Positions 25,644 through 34,266 of a stretch of 64,000 nt of DNA are shown here, in pieces (the first letter of the stretch is position 1; every line of letters starts with the position of its first letter). This stretch comes from an uncultured Collinsella sp. (GTDB taxonomy: Bacteria; Actinomycetota; Coriobacteriia; Coriobacteriales; Coriobacteriaceae): the NCBI GenBank assembly GCA_900541235.1, contig UQIW01000015.1, forward strand, positions 4,818-68,817, given 5' to 3'. The position numbers and the translations under genes are program-made. Below the pieces are notes generated by a model. It ran no database searches, had not been told where the DNA came from, and was given only the letters and a program-made list of their open reading frames with translations.

Positions 25644-25697
25644 CTTGTTCTAGTAGTATTCATTCTTATCGATACCCACGAGCAAAAGGAGTCCCTT

Positions 25698-26297
25698 ATG
25701 GCAGAGCCGCTTACCGCCGGAATCACCCGCGACCGCGCGTTCGAACTGCTCAACGAGCACAACAAGGACCCGTTCCACATCACCCATGGCGAGACGGTCG
25801 AGGGCACTATGCGCTACTTTGCGCGCGAGTTCGACCCCGAGAACGAGGAGTTTTGGGGCATCGTCGGTCTGCTGCACGACTTGGATTGGGAGGAGCATGA
25901 GGATGACCCCATGAACCACACCATCTATGCCGCCGAGATTCTTGAGGGCGAAGGTGCGTCTCCCGAGCTTATCCGTGCCATCCAGACGCACACGTCGGAC
26001 TTCAACTCTTCGCTGCCCAAGCCCGAGCTGCAAATGGAAAAGATCCTGTTTGCCTGCGATGAGCTCACCGGCCTGATCGGCGCCGCCGTCATCATGCGCC
26101 CGAGCAAGAGCGTCATGGACTTTACGACCAAGTCGCTCAAAAAGAAATTCAAGGACAAGCGCTTTGCCGCCGGCTGCTCGCGCGACGTGATTTCGCAGGG
26201 TGCCGAGATGCTGGGCTGGGAGCTTCCCGAACTCTTCGACCGCACCATCGCAGCCATGCAGTCCTTCGCCCCCGACCGCGACACCTTCCAGGCCTAA
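25698..26297 (+). CDS. HD-domain phosphohydrolase-like protein
   Basis: 199 aa. HD-superfamily residues include His in FHITHGE (about 27-30), then GLLHDLDWEEH (about 58), and a later HT in IQTHTSD. The pattern fits metal-dependent phosphohydrolases of nucleotides or metabolites; the substrate is unknown. The start follows AAAAGGAGTCCCTT. It sits between two copies of the palindromic repeat and is probably transcribed alone. Confidence 0.8.
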   Translation: MAEPLTAGITRDRAFELLNEHNKDPFHITHGETVEGTMRYFAREFDPENEEFWGIVGLLHDLDWEEHEDDPMNHTIYAAEILEGEGASPELIRAIQTHTSDFNSSLPKPELQMEKILFACDELTGLIGAAVIMRPSKSVMDFTTKSLKKKFKDKRFAAGCSRDVISQGAEMLGWELPELFDRTIAAMQSFAPDRDTFQA

Positions 26298-26312
26298 CCG
26301 CTCACGCCACCT

Positions 26313-26353
26313 AAAACCACCGCAAAGGTGCCTGTCCCCTTTGTGGTGGTTTT
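26313..26353. repeat. 41-bp palindrome family, copy 2 (shared terminator)
   Basis: Arms AAAACCACCGCAAAGG and complement with one mismatch; loop TGCCTGTCC, inverted relative to copy 1. It lies 15 nt after the HD gene stop and 14 nt from the proA stop on the other strand, so it can serve both. Confidence 0.85.
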
Positions 26354-26367
26354 CGTTTATACGGAGT

Positions 26368-27654
26368 TTAGGGACGGACCTGGCCGGTGCCGCGGAGCTT
26401 GTATTTGTAGGTGGTGAGGGCCTCGGCGGCAAAGGGGCCGCGGGCGTGGAGCTTTTGGGTCGAGATGCCGATCTCGGCACCCAGCCCAAACTCGCCGCCG
26501 TCAGTGAAGCGCGTGCTGGCGTTGGCATACACAGCCGAGGCATCGACCGCATCCAGGAAGCGCTCGCAGGCATCCTCGTCCTCGGCAACGATGGCCTCGG
26601 AGTGCATGGTGCCGTAGCGGTTGATGTGTGCGATGGCCTCGTCCTCGTTCGCCACGACCTTCACGCTCATCTCGAGTGCCAGGTACTCACGGCCCCAATC
26701 CTCCTCAGTCGCGGCAACATAGTCGTCGCCCTCGGCAAGCCCAGCGTCAGCGCATGCAGCGCACGTGGCCTCGTCACCGTGAATCAGCACGCCGTGGTCG
26801 TGCAACACGGCAACGACTGCGGGCAGGAAGCGATCAGCAACGGCACGGTCGACCAGCAGCGACTCGGCAGCATTGCACACGCCCACTCGCTGGGTCTTGG
26901 CATTGACGATAATGTTGAGCGCCTTGTCAAAGTCGGCGGATTCATGCACGTAGATATGACAGTTGCCCGTGCCCGTCTCGATCACCGGCACAAGCGACTC
27001 GCGCACGCAGCGCTGAATCAGGCCCGCACCGCCACGCGGAATAAGCACGTCGACGATGCCGCGGAGCTTCATGAGCTCGCCGGTGGCCTCGCGGTCGGTA
27101 GACTCGATCATCGAGATAGCCTCGCGCGGGAAACCCTTGGCCTCGAGCGCATCGGCCAGCAGCTCGGCAATCATGGCGCACGAGTGATAGGCCAGCGAAC
27201 CGCCGCGCAGAATGCAGGCGTTTCCGGTGCGGATGCAGATGCCCGCGGCGTCGGCCGTCACGTTGGGGCGCGCCTCGTAGACCATGGCGACCAAACCCAG
27301 CGGCACGCTCACGCGGGTGAGGTCCACGCCACTTGCAAGCACGCGATGGTCGAGCACGCGGCCGACAGGATCGGGCAGCTCGGCGAGCTTCTCCAGGCCG
27401 GCGGCCATGCCCTCGACGCGCTCGGGCGTCAGCAACAGGCGATCGAGGAGCCCCGCCGAGGTCCCCGCATCGCGCGCGGCGGACATATCGAGCTCGTTGG
27501 CGGCGACGATGGAGTCGACACCGTTGCGCAGTGATGCGGCCATGGCGCGCACGGCCTCCTGGCGCTGCTCATCGCTCGCCGTGGCAAGCGAGGCCGACGC
27601 TGCCTTGGCGGCAACGGCAAGATCGTGGACATACGTGGCTATATCGACCGACAT
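26368..27654 (-). CDS. proA: Gamma-glutamyl phosphate reductase
   Basis: 428 aa, the standard ProA length. The active cysteine lies in RVGVCNAAESLL (about residue 260), and the NADPH-binding region includes IPRGGAGLIQRC (about 195). It reduces gamma-glutamyl phosphate to glutamate semialdehyde, the second step to proline. It is divergent from an S33 peptidase gene, with proB 1.8 kb away on the same strand. Confidence 0.97.
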   Translation of the reverse strand: MSVDIATYVHDLAVAAKAASASLATASDEQRQEAVRAMAASLRNGVDSIVAANELDMSAARDAGTSAGLLDRLLLTPERVEGMAAGLEKLAELPDPVGRVLDHRVLASGVDLTRVSVPLGLVAMVYEARPNVTADAAGICIRTGNACILRGGSLAYHSCAMIAELLADALEAKGFPREAISMIESTDREATGELMKLRGIVDVLIPRGGAGLIQRCVRESLVPVIETGTGNCHIYVHESADFDKALNIIVNAKTQRVGVCNAAESLLVDRAVADRFLPAVVAVLHDHGVLIHGDEATCAACADAGLAEGDDYVAATEEDWGREYLALEMSVKVVANEDEAIAHINRYGTMHSEAIVAEDEDACERFLDAVDASAVYANASTRFTDGGEFGLGAEIGISTQKLHARGPFAAEALTTYKYKLRGTGQVRP

Positions 27655-27766
27655 GGGCGGCCCTTTCTCCTAGAAGTTTGCAACCATGGTAGCCGATTTG
27701 CGCATGGCCTCGCCCGCGGCGGTAGAATTGGTCAACCCGAAACACCGCAACGAACGGAAGTACCGC

Positions 27767-29185
27767 ATGGCCCTCATCACTTCGTACCACGTCCCCGGCC
27801 TCTACGTCGAGGACCACAGCATCGACGTCCCCCTTGACTGGCGCGGCCTGGAGCCGGTGCTGTTGGCCGTCGGCAGCACCATGCGCCGCGGCGCCATGCC
27901 GGCGCCCATCGCCGGCGCGCCCGAGAGCATCAAGCTTTTCTACCGCGTGGTTTGCGCACCCGACCGCATTAACGACGATCTGCCGCTGCTCCTGTTTTTG
28001 CAGGGCGGCCCCGGCGGCGAGAGCCCGCGTCCGCTCTCGCCCACGAGCGACTGTTGGATTGAGGAAGCCGTCAAGCACTTCCGCGTGGTCCTCCCCGACC
28101 AGCGCGGCACCGGACGCAGTAGCTGCGTGGACGGGCGCACGATCGCGGCTCTAGGCGAGCGCGCGACGGCGGCCGGCTCCGATGCCGCACGCGCGCAGGC
28201 GGACTTCCTCAAGCGCCACCTCGCCAGCTCCATCGTGCGCGATTTTGAGTACCTGCGCCTGGTGGGCTTTGGCGGCAAGCCGTGGGTCACGCTCGGCCAA
28301 AGCTACGGCGGCTTTTTGACGCTGAGCTATCTGTCGCTCTTCCCCGAGGGCGTGGCGGTGAGCTTTACCTGCGGCGGCATCCCCCACGTCCCGGCGAGCG
28401 CCAACGAGGTCTACGCGCACACCTTCCCGCGCATGGCCGCCAAGACGCGGCAGTATTACGACCGCTACCCCGCCGACGTCGAGCGTGTGGCGGTTCTTGC
28501 CGATGCGCTTGAGGAGCAGAAGCCCGTGCTGCCCGACGGCTCGCCAATGACGGTGGAGCGTCTACAGCTTATGGGCAGCGACTTTGGCATGAAGCCGAGC
28601 TTTGAGCGCATGCATTGGATCATCGATCACGCTTTTGTTAACGGCGACGGCACGCTGAGCTGCGGTGCCTCAGTATCCGATAGCTTTTTGATGCGTGCCT
28701 TCGAACGCACCAACACGCGCACGAATCCGCTGTACTGGACGCTTCAGGAGTTCATCTACGCCGACGGCGACACCATGCCCATTCGCTGGGCCGCGGCAGA
28801 AGAGAAAGCTCATCGTGCCGAGTTCGACACACTCGCGCGCCCGCTCATGTTTACCGGAGAGGCCATGTTCCCGTGGATGTTCGAGCAGATGCCCGAACTT
28901 AAGCCCTTCAAGCCCGCGATGGACCTGCTGATGGAAGACACCAGCTGGGACAAAATCTACGACCCGCAGCGCCTAGCATGCAACGAGGTGCCACTCCAGG
29001 CCGCGGTGTATTTCGACGACATGTACGTCGATTCGGGTATGCAGCTCGACACGCTCAGCCGCGTGGGCAACTCGCATGCCTGGGTAACGAACGAGTTCGA
29101 GCACGACGGCCTGCACGGCAGTGTGGTATTCAAGCACCTCTTCGACGAAGCCCTCAACCGCGGAGACCTGCGCCGAATCTTCTAG
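27767..29185 (+). CDS. Alpha/beta hydrolase S33, probable proline iminopeptidase
   Basis: 472 aa, longer than simple 300-aa Pip enzymes and like the larger S33 group. Oxyanion motif LQGGPGGESPRP is near residue 82, DQRGTGRS near 112 and the nucleophile elbow TLGQSYGGFLT near 178; a C-terminal EHDGLHGS offers the catalytic His. It has no signal peptide, so it is cytosolic. The start at 27767 follows CGGAAG. It probably releases N-terminal proline from peptides. Placement between proA and proB suits proline supply. Substrate preference is inferred. Confidence 0.85.
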   Translation: MALITSYHVPGLYVEDHSIDVPLDWRGLEPVLLAVGSTMRRGAMPAPIAGAPESIKLFYRVVCAPDRINDDLPLLLFLQGGPGGESPRPLSPTSDCWIEEAVKHFRVVLPDQRGTGRSSCVDGRTIAALGERATAAGSDAARAQADFLKRHLASSIVRDFEYLRLVGFGGKPWVTLGQSYGGFLTLSYLSLFPEGVAVSFTCGGIPHVPASANEVYAHTFPRMAAKTRQYYDRYPADVERVAVLADALEEQKPVLPDGSPMTVERLQLMGSDFGMKPSFERMHWIIDHAFVNGDGTLSCGASVSDSFLMRAFERTNTRTNPLYWTLQEFIYADGDTMPIRWAAAEEKAHRAEFDTLARPLMFTGEAMFPWMFEQMPELKPFKPAMDLLMEDTSWDKIYDPQRLACNEVPLQAAVYFDDMYVDSGMQLDTLSRVGNSHAWVTNEFEHDGLHGSVVFKHLFDEALNRGDLRRIF

Positions 29186-29190
29186 CAAAG

Positions 29191-29241
29191 GAGTGTCCCC
29201 ACCTGCCGGCACAATAGGAACGTCCCCAAGTGCCAGGTTCA
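29191..29241. repeat. Dispersed repeat GGAACGTCCC / AAGTGCC
   Basis: GAGTGTCCCC, CTGCCGGCAC, GGAACGTCCCCAAGTGCC follow in order. The same pieces form the palindrome at 42074-42133. It lies directly after the S33 gene. Confidence 0.55.
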
Positions 29242-29324
29242 TGAAGTCATTGCAGAAAGAGGACGGAAAGCGAAAACGCCCCTAAGCGAGTGGCTTTGTA
29301 TCGTAGGTCGAACAAAAGAAGCGA

Positions 29325-29424
29325 GCGCCGCCCAGAGCGAACAAGTTGGCATGAAAAAGGCGAGGCATAGACCTGATGGTCATGCCTCGCCTTTTGAATG
29401 ACAAATTGTCGCTCTGGGCGGCGC
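29325..29424. terminator. Nested double hairpin between S33 gene and proB
   Basis: An outer perfect 16-bp stem (GCGCCGCCCAGAGCGA and complement at 29409-29424) encloses an inner perfect 14-bp stem AAAAGGCGAGGCAT (29355-29368 with 29382-29395). The inner stem has A/T tails on both sides and can end transcription either way. It is placed between convergent genes. Confidence 0.8.
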
Positions 29425-29438
29425 GCAGCGTCGACCCG

Positions 29439-30566
29439 TTAGGCGAAGACAATTAAGTTGTCTCGATGAATCGCGGGCTTCTCGGCCAGGTCTGCCAGCA
29501 GGCGGTTGCCGGCGATCTGGTCCTGGCGGCGGCCGGCAGCAAGCTCCATCACGTCCGAATCGGCCTCGGCGATACCGCGGGCGACAACCATACCGCTCGG
29601 ATCGCACACATCGAGCACATCGCCCTCGGCAAACTCGCCATCGACCTCGCGAATACCCACCGCGAGCAAGGACGAGCCACGGCTGACCAGCGCCTTCGCG
29701 GCACCGCCGTCAACCGTTACCGAGCCATGTGCCTTGTCACCCAGCGCGATCCACAGCTTGCGCGGCGCAATATCCAGGCGCTCCGCCGGCGGGTCGAACA
29801 GCGTGCCCACGCTCTCGCCGCGGGCCAGACGCACGAGCGCATCGGGTTCCTCGCCCGAGCAAATCACGCTCTGAATGCCGGCCGTCATCAAAATGCGGCT
29901 CGCGCGAATCTTGGTGATCATGCCGCCCGTACCCACCGACGTCGAAGAATCTCCCGCCGAGGCAATGATCTTGGCATCGATCTTATGCACGACCGGGACA
30001 AACTCGGCCGTCGGATCCTCATGCGGATTGGCGGTGTAGAGGCCGTCGATGTCCGAAAGCGTCACGCACAGGTCCGCCGAAACCAGGCAGCTCACGAGGG
30101 CCGCGAGTGTATCGTTGTCGCCGAACTTGATCTCGTCGACGGTGACGGTGTCGTTTTCGTTGACGACCGGCACCACGCCCAGCTCCACCAGGCACAGCAG
30201 GGCGTCGCGCGCGTGCAGGTAGGATGTACGGCGCGCCGTGTCGTGGCGTGTGAGCAGCACGAGCGAGGTGAGTAGGTCACGCGCATGGAACTCCTCGTCG
30301 TAGGCCGACGAGATGATGCACTGGCCGGCCGAAGCGCATGCCTGCAGGCTCGGCAGATCGCCAACCGGTTTGCGGTCGAAGCCCAGCACGGGATAGCCAC
30401 AGGCAATGGCGCCGGAGCTCACCACGACCAAGCGCCAGCCGAGCTTGCGCAGGGCCGCGGCCTGATCGGCCAGGCCACCGATAAACGCACGGTTGACCTT
30501 ACCGTCGGCACCCACCACCGTGGACGAGCCGATCTTTACCACCATCGTTTTATAAGAAGTCGTCAT
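29439..30566 (-). CDS. proB: Glutamate 5-kinase with PUA domain
   Basis: 375 aa. The amino-acid kinase domain opens VVKIGSSTVVGADGKVN, with VVSSGAIACG near 50, NENDTVTVDEI near 137 and GTGGMITKI near 215. The PUA domain occupies about 280-365 (VDGGAAKALVSRGSSLLAVGI). It phosphorylates glutamate for proline synthesis. The PUA domain is usual for feedback-regulated ProB. It is separated from proA by the S33 gene rather than forming a proBA pair. Confidence 0.96.
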   Translation of the reverse strand: MTTSYKTMVVKIGSSTVVGADGKVNRAFIGGLADQAAALRKLGWRLVVVSSGAIACGYPVLGFDRKPVGDLPSLQACASAGQCIISSAYDEEFHARDLLTSLVLLTRHDTARRTSYLHARDALLCLVELGVVPVVNENDTVTVDEIKFGDNDTLAALVSCLVSADLCVTLSDIDGLYTANPHEDPTAEFVPVVHKIDAKIIASAGDSSTSVGTGGMITKIRASRILMTAGIQSVICSGEEPDALVRLARGESVGTLFDPPAERLDIAPRKLWIALGDKAHGSVTVDGGAAKALVSRGSSLLAVGIREVDGEFAEGDVLDVCDPSGMVVARGIAEADSDVMELAAGRRQDQIAGNRLLADLAEKPAIHRDNLIVFA

Positions 30567-30621
30567 ACGTCAAACCAATCGAGTGTTGAGCAGGCGGGCG
30601 AACGGGCGAACGGGAATATGG

Positions 30622-30640
30622 TCCGTTTTCCTCCGTCCCC
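30622..30640. repeat. Dispersed repeat TCCGTTTTCCTCCGTCCCC, copy 2
   Basis: Identical over 19 bases to 22598-22616. It lies between proB and the end of the nicotinate phosphoribosyltransferase gene. Confidence 0.6.
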
Positions 30641-30646
30641 TTCGGA

Positions 30647-32152
30647 TCATTTTGCCCAGGGGAAGGCCGAAGCCGCGGCCATGTTCTTGCGCACGAGCTC
30701 GTCGCGCACCTGGGCCAAGCCCTGTTCCATGCCCACCACGTAGGTCTGCGGATACAGGAAGCGCTTGAAAGCCGCGTCCAGATGATCGAGCGCCCAAGCA
30801 CAGCGCTCGCGCGCATCCTCGATGCTCTCACGAGGAGCCACCGCGCTGCCGTCGCGCACAATCGGCACCAGCAGCTCACGATACTCAAGCTCGGACACAT
30901 CGGTCACCAGCGCCGCATCGTTTACGGCCACGAGGGTATTACCGCGCGCGGCGCCCTCCCCTGCCAGATGGTCCTCGTCATAGATCATGTCGCAGACCGG
31001 GCCGCCAAAGCCGTCGTAATAGCGGCGCACACGCTGCACGCCCGGAATCGTGCGCTTGTAGGGCTGCTCGGAAAGCTTCACCACCGGCGTCCACGGTTCC
31101 GCGTCGCTCGCGCGGCGGGCCGAAAGCTTGTACACGCCGCCCAGCGCCGGCTGATCGTAGCAGGTCGCAAGCTTGGTACCCACGCCAAAGCTGTCGATGG
31201 GCGCGCCCTGGTCGAGCAGTGACTGAATCGTGTACTCATCCAGGTCGTTGGACACCGAGATTCCCACATAAGGCAGGCCCTCGGCATCGAAACGACCACG
31301 GACATACTTGGAGAGCTTGGCCAAGTCGCCCGAGTCGATGCGAATGGCCGACAGGCGCTCGCCCGCCGCCTCCATCTCCTTGGCAACCGTAATGGCATGC
31401 TCGCAGCCCTCGCGCACATCGTACGTGTCGATGAGCAGCGTGCAATTCTTGGGGCTCGACTTGGCAAACGCACGGAAGGCCTCGAGCTCGGAGTCAAAGC
31501 TCATCACCCAGCTGTGCGCGTGTGTGCCAAAGACGGGAATACCGTAGCGGCGACCGGCGAGCACATTAGACGTAGAGGAACAGCCGGCAACGTAGCTCGC
31601 GCGCGCGACGGCCAGGCCGCCATCGGGACCCTGGGCACGGCGCAGGCCAAACTCGGCCACGGGACGACCGTCGGCCGCCAACACCACGCGCGCCGTCTTG
31701 GTGGCGACAAGCGTCTGGAAGCCGACGATGTTGAGCAGCGCGGTCTCGAGCAGCTGGCACTCCAGCGACGGGCCGGTGACGCGCACCATGGGCTCGCGCG
31801 GAAAGACGAGCTCGCCCTCGGGCACGGCGTCAATGTTCACGTGCGCACGGAAGTTGCGCAGGTAGTCGAGGAATGCAGGCTTAAACATCGCGCCGCCGGC
31901 CGGAGCCTGGAGCGAAGCTAAATAGTCGATGTCCTCGGGCGTAAAGCGCAGGTTCTCGACAAGCTCGGGCAGCTCGGCGGTGCCGCACATGACGGCATAC
32001 GCGCTGCCAAAGGGATGGTCGCGGTAAAACGCCGTAAAACAACCCTGCTCATTGGCCTTGCCGCTCTCCCACAGGCCCTGGGCCATAGTGAGTTCGTACA
32101 GATCGGTGAGCATTGCGATGTCGGTGGGATGCGAGATGTCGGTCAAAGCCAT
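30647..32152 (-). CDS. pncB: Nicotinate phosphoribosyltransferase
   Basis: 501 aa. Family features include TDLYELTMAQ near residue 15, the substrate loop GIPVFGTHAHSWVMSF near 210, and IRIDSGDLAKLSKY near 265. It makes nicotinate mononucleotide from nicotinate in the NAD salvage pathway. The start at 32152 follows GAAAGGTCG; the upstream in-frame extension is a composition artefact. It is on the same strand as proB, 80 bp before it. Confidence 0.95.
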   Translation of the reverse strand: MALTDISHPTDIAMLTDLYELTMAQGLWESGKANEQGCFTAFYRDHPFGSAYAVMCGTAELPELVENLRFTPEDIDYLASLQAPAGGAMFKPAFLDYLRNFRAHVNIDAVPEGELVFPREPMVRVTGPSLECQLLETALLNIVGFQTLVATKTARVVLAADGRPVAEFGLRRAQGPDGGLAVARASYVAGCSSTSNVLAGRRYGIPVFGTHAHSWVMSFDSELEAFRAFAKSSPKNCTLLIDTYDVREGCEHAITVAKEMEAAGERLSAIRIDSGDLAKLSKYVRGRFDAEGLPYVGISVSNDLDEYTIQSLLDQGAPIDSFGVGTKLATCYDQPALGGVYKLSARRASDAEPWTPVVKLSEQPYKRTIPGVQRVRRYYDGFGGPVCDMIYDEDHLAGEGAARGNTLVAVNDAALVTDVSELEYRELLVPIVRDGSAVAPRESIEDARERCAWALDHLDAAFKRFLYPQTYVVGMEQGLAQVRDELVRKNMAAASAFPWAK

Positions 32153-32234
32153 GGGGCGACCTTTCGGATGTGTTGTGCAGAGGTTGAGGGTTGGGCGAGG
32201 CGGACGTACGGGCATGGAGCCCGGCGTGAACAGG

Positions 32235-32699
32235 TTAGTGCAGGCCCATGCTGCCCGTGATCGTGTAGACCATAAAGACGATAAACGCGATGAGGGCGAG
32301 CACGATGATGATTTTTTGAGCCGGAGCCATGCCGGGGATCTCGTTCTCGCCCGTAGGCTCCTTGGAGGTGACCATGCGCTGGGCAAAGGTCATCTCGTCA
32401 CGGCTCGGTCTGGGCTCGACGGGCTTGGGACGAGCGGCCTTTTTAGGCTGAGGTTTGGGTGCGGTGGGTGCGGGCTTCGCAGCGGCAGGCTTGGGTGCAG
32501 GCGCGGGCTTGGGCGCGGGCGCGGGCGCAACCTTCGCAGCGGCCTCCTCGGCCTTCTCGCGCTCGGCACGCAGGGCGGCCAGCTCCTCACGCTCGCGGCG
32601 CGCCTCTTCCTGGGCCTCGCGACGAGCCTTCTCGGCGCGGAGCTCTTCCAACTCGGCGCGCTCCTCGGCAGACAGTGGTTGGGACTCAAGCTCGGCCAT
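32235..32699 (-). CDS. Small coiled-coil, Pro/Ala-rich, tail-anchored protein
   Basis: 154 aa, family not recognised. Residues 10-57 form a charged Glu/Arg helix likely to be a coiled coil, 58-95 are Lys/Pro/Ala repeats (PAPKPAPAPKPA), and one hydrophobic helix IIIVLALIAFIVFMVY sits near the end, leaving four or five residues beyond. No signal peptide. It should be cytoplasmic and held to the membrane by its tail. The start follows AAGAAAGGG. Function unknown. Confidence 0.7.
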   Translation of the reverse strand: MAELESQPLSAEERAELEELRAEKARREAQEEARREREELAALRAEREKAEEAAAKVAPAPAPKPAPAPKPAAAKPAPTAPKPQPKKAARPKPVEPRPSRDEMTFAQRMVTSKEPTGENEIPGMAPAQKIIIVLALIAFIVFMVYTITGSMGLH

Positions 32700-32717
32700 G
32701 GTATTGCCCTTTCTTTT

Positions 32718-32751
32718 TAAAAAAAGCCGCCGACACAATGTCAGCGGCTTA
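32718..32751 (-). terminator. Terminator of tRNA-Ala
   Basis: Stem AAGCCGCTGAC / GTCGGCGGCTT (one mismatch), then T7 on the minus strand. It sits just upstream of the coiled-coil gene's ribosome site. Confidence 0.85.
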
Positions 32752-32764
32752 TCAAATCCAAGGG

Positions 32765-32837
32765 TGGAGACGAAGGGAGTCGAACCCTCGGCCTCTGCCA
32801 TGCGACGGCAGCGCTCTCCCAACTGAGCTACGTCCCC
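32765..32837 (-). tRNA. tRNA-Ala(CGC)
   Basis: 73 nt. Acceptor GGGGACG / CGTCTCC, D-arm GTAGCTCAGTTGGGAGAGC, anticodon stem CTGCC / GGCAG around GTCGCAT giving anticodon CGC. The CCA end is not encoded (ACCC follows). Confidence 0.93.
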
Positions 32838-32898
32838 AGGACAAGTTGATATTTTACCTACGGCTCGCCAACTGTCAACGCCCAATACCCAGTCTTTT

Positions 32899-32926
32899 TG
32901 GGACGGGGCTGTTTTGACTACTTTTC
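32899..32926. repeat. Dispersed repeat GGGACGGGGCT / TTGACTAC, copy 1
   Basis: Reverse complement of 45803-45830 with one mismatch and one indel. Gene-free. Confidence 0.55.
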
Positions 32927-32941
32927 GAACGCCCGAGCCAC

Positions 32942-33023
32942 CCGATGATTTTTCTGGGACGGGGATTAAAAAATCATCATGTACCGAATGATTTTTTAAT
33001 CCCCGTCCCAGAAAAATCATCGG
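32942..33023. repeat. Perfect 36-bp inverted repeat
   Basis: Arms 32942-32977 and 32988-33023 are exact reverse complements over 36 bases around a 10-nt loop. The arm contains GGGACGGGG flanked by A/T runs. It lies 8 nt after the stop of the radical SAM gene and may end its transcription. Confidence 0.9.
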
Positions 33024-33031
33024 CGAACGCG

Positions 33032-33970
33032 CTACTTTGCGCTGGTGAGGACACCGGTGGTGTCGAACGCCGGGGTAAAGCTCTCGTCTACCGCTCCGCC
33101 TTCTTGCCAGAACATCGTCGTAAAGCCCAGGTCGTCGGCATGATCGAGCACCTGCTCGTACTCCTCGCGCGTCACGGCGCGTGCCAACTCGCCGCCTTGC
33201 TCGCGCATGAGCGCATTGGGCGTGTACTGGTTCATGACCGAAATCGGCACGTCGCCCACCGTCTGCCACACCAGGTCCAGCACGCGGCACGAATCGTCCG
33301 CATGTCCCGGCAGCACTAGGTGACGCACGATGATGCCGCGCTTCATGAGCCCGTCCTCGTCCACCAGCTCTCCCCCGCGGCGCTTAATCTCGCGCGCCAT
33401 CTGAGCCAGGGCCGACGCGGCCACACGCGGGTAGTCCTGAATATGAGAGAGCGACTGCGCAAGCCCCGCATCGGCATATTTAAAGTCGGTAAGCCACACA
33501 TCAACCAGGTCACCCAGGGCAGCCACGGCACTCGCCCGCTCATAGCCGCTCGTGTTGTAGACGATCGGGATGTCCAGCCCGCGCTCCCGCGCTGCGGCAA
33601 TCGCGGACGGCAGCAGGTGAGCATAATGCGTCGCAGTCACCAGGTTGATGTTGTTGGCACCCTGGTCCTGAAGCTCCAGCATAATCTCGACCAAACGCTG
33701 GGGCGTAATCTCAAGACCGAAATTGCCCGTCGAAATCTCGTGGTTTTGGCAGTAGACGCATTTGAGCGAACAGCCGCTAAAGAAAATCGTGCCCGAGCCG
33801 GCCTCACCCGAGATGGGCGGCTCCTCCCACATATGAAGCGCCGCGCGGGCCACCCTGAGCGTGTCGTTAGCACCGCATACGCCGCGCGCGCCCTCATCGC
33901 GCGCCGCACCGCAACGGCGCGGACACAAATGGCAGGCGGGCGAAAAAAGTTCGGTCAACGACGTCGGCAT
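33032..33970 (-). CDS. Radical SAM protein, PflA/PflX-like
   Basis: 312 aa. The radical SAM cluster motif CSLKCVYC is at about 67-74. An N-terminal cysteine set CHLCPRRC..GVCGAN (about 13-34) suggests a further metal or Fe-S site. This layout matches COG1313 (PflX), related to pyruvate formate-lyase activating enzymes, whose target is unknown. The start at 33970 follows GGAGCATG; a TTG start 15 bp earlier is less likely. No glycyl-radical enzyme is adjacent. Confidence 0.85.
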   Translation of the reverse strand: MPTSLTELFSPACHLCPRRCGAARDEGARGVCGANDTLRVARAALHMWEEPPISGEAGSGTIFFSGCSLKCVYCQNHEISTGNFGLEITPQRLVEIMLELQDQGANNINLVTATHYAHLLPSAIAAARERGLDIPIVYNTSGYERASAVAALGDLVDVWLTDFKYADAGLAQSLSHIQDYPRVAASALAQMAREIKRRGGELVDEDGLMKRGIIVRHLVLPGHADDSCRVLDLVWQTVGDVPISVMNQYTPNALMREQGGELARAVTREEYEQVLDHADDLGFTTMFWQEGGAVDESFTPAFDTTGVLTSAK

Positions 33971-34071
33971 AAAAACATGCTCCAAAACAACGATTCAGCA
34001 GCTCAAACGTAAAGGGCCAGACCGCGTAGACGGCTCCGTCCCTAAGGCGCCGTAATCGTCCGACACGATTT

Positions 34072-34099
34072 TTGTAATGTCAAGACTGGAATCGATAAA
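34072..34099 (+). promoter_or_regulatory. Candidate promoter of the small RNA
   Basis: TTGTAA (34072-34077), 16 nt, GATAAA (34094-34099). The expected start a few bases later coincides with the 5' side of the RNA closing stem. Confidence 0.45.
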
Positions 34100-34101
34100 G
34101 T

Positions 34102-34266
34102 GCCGCTTTATGATGTAGGTATTCCGCCCCCCGCGGAGCAACTGGGTGAACCGTCGCGTTTATTTAGGGAGCCCACACAGTCGTACCTAGTACAGGTATC
34201 CTTCGTTGTTAAGGACGCTGGAACAGTCGATGAGGGCACCCACCTGTTTTAGGTGGGTTCATTTTC
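34102..34266 (+). ncRNA. Structured small RNA candidate, possibly 6S RNA
   Basis: About 165 nt between a promoter-like sequence and a clear intrinsic terminator (ACCCACCT / AGGTGGGT, then TTCATTTT). The ends can pair (TGCC..CTTTAT with ATGAG..GGCA, and TTCC with GGAA further in), leaving a large internal bubble and small hairpins such as TACCT-agtac-AGGTA. A long rod with a central bubble and this length suit 6S RNA, which binds RNA polymerase. The assignment is from layout only; no covariance search was run. Confidence 0.45.

Noticed and set aside
32700..33290. N-terminal extension of the tail-anchored protein to about 33290
   Set aside because: It runs through tRNA-Ala, a terminator and the 36-bp palindrome; the start at 32699 has a proper ribosome site.
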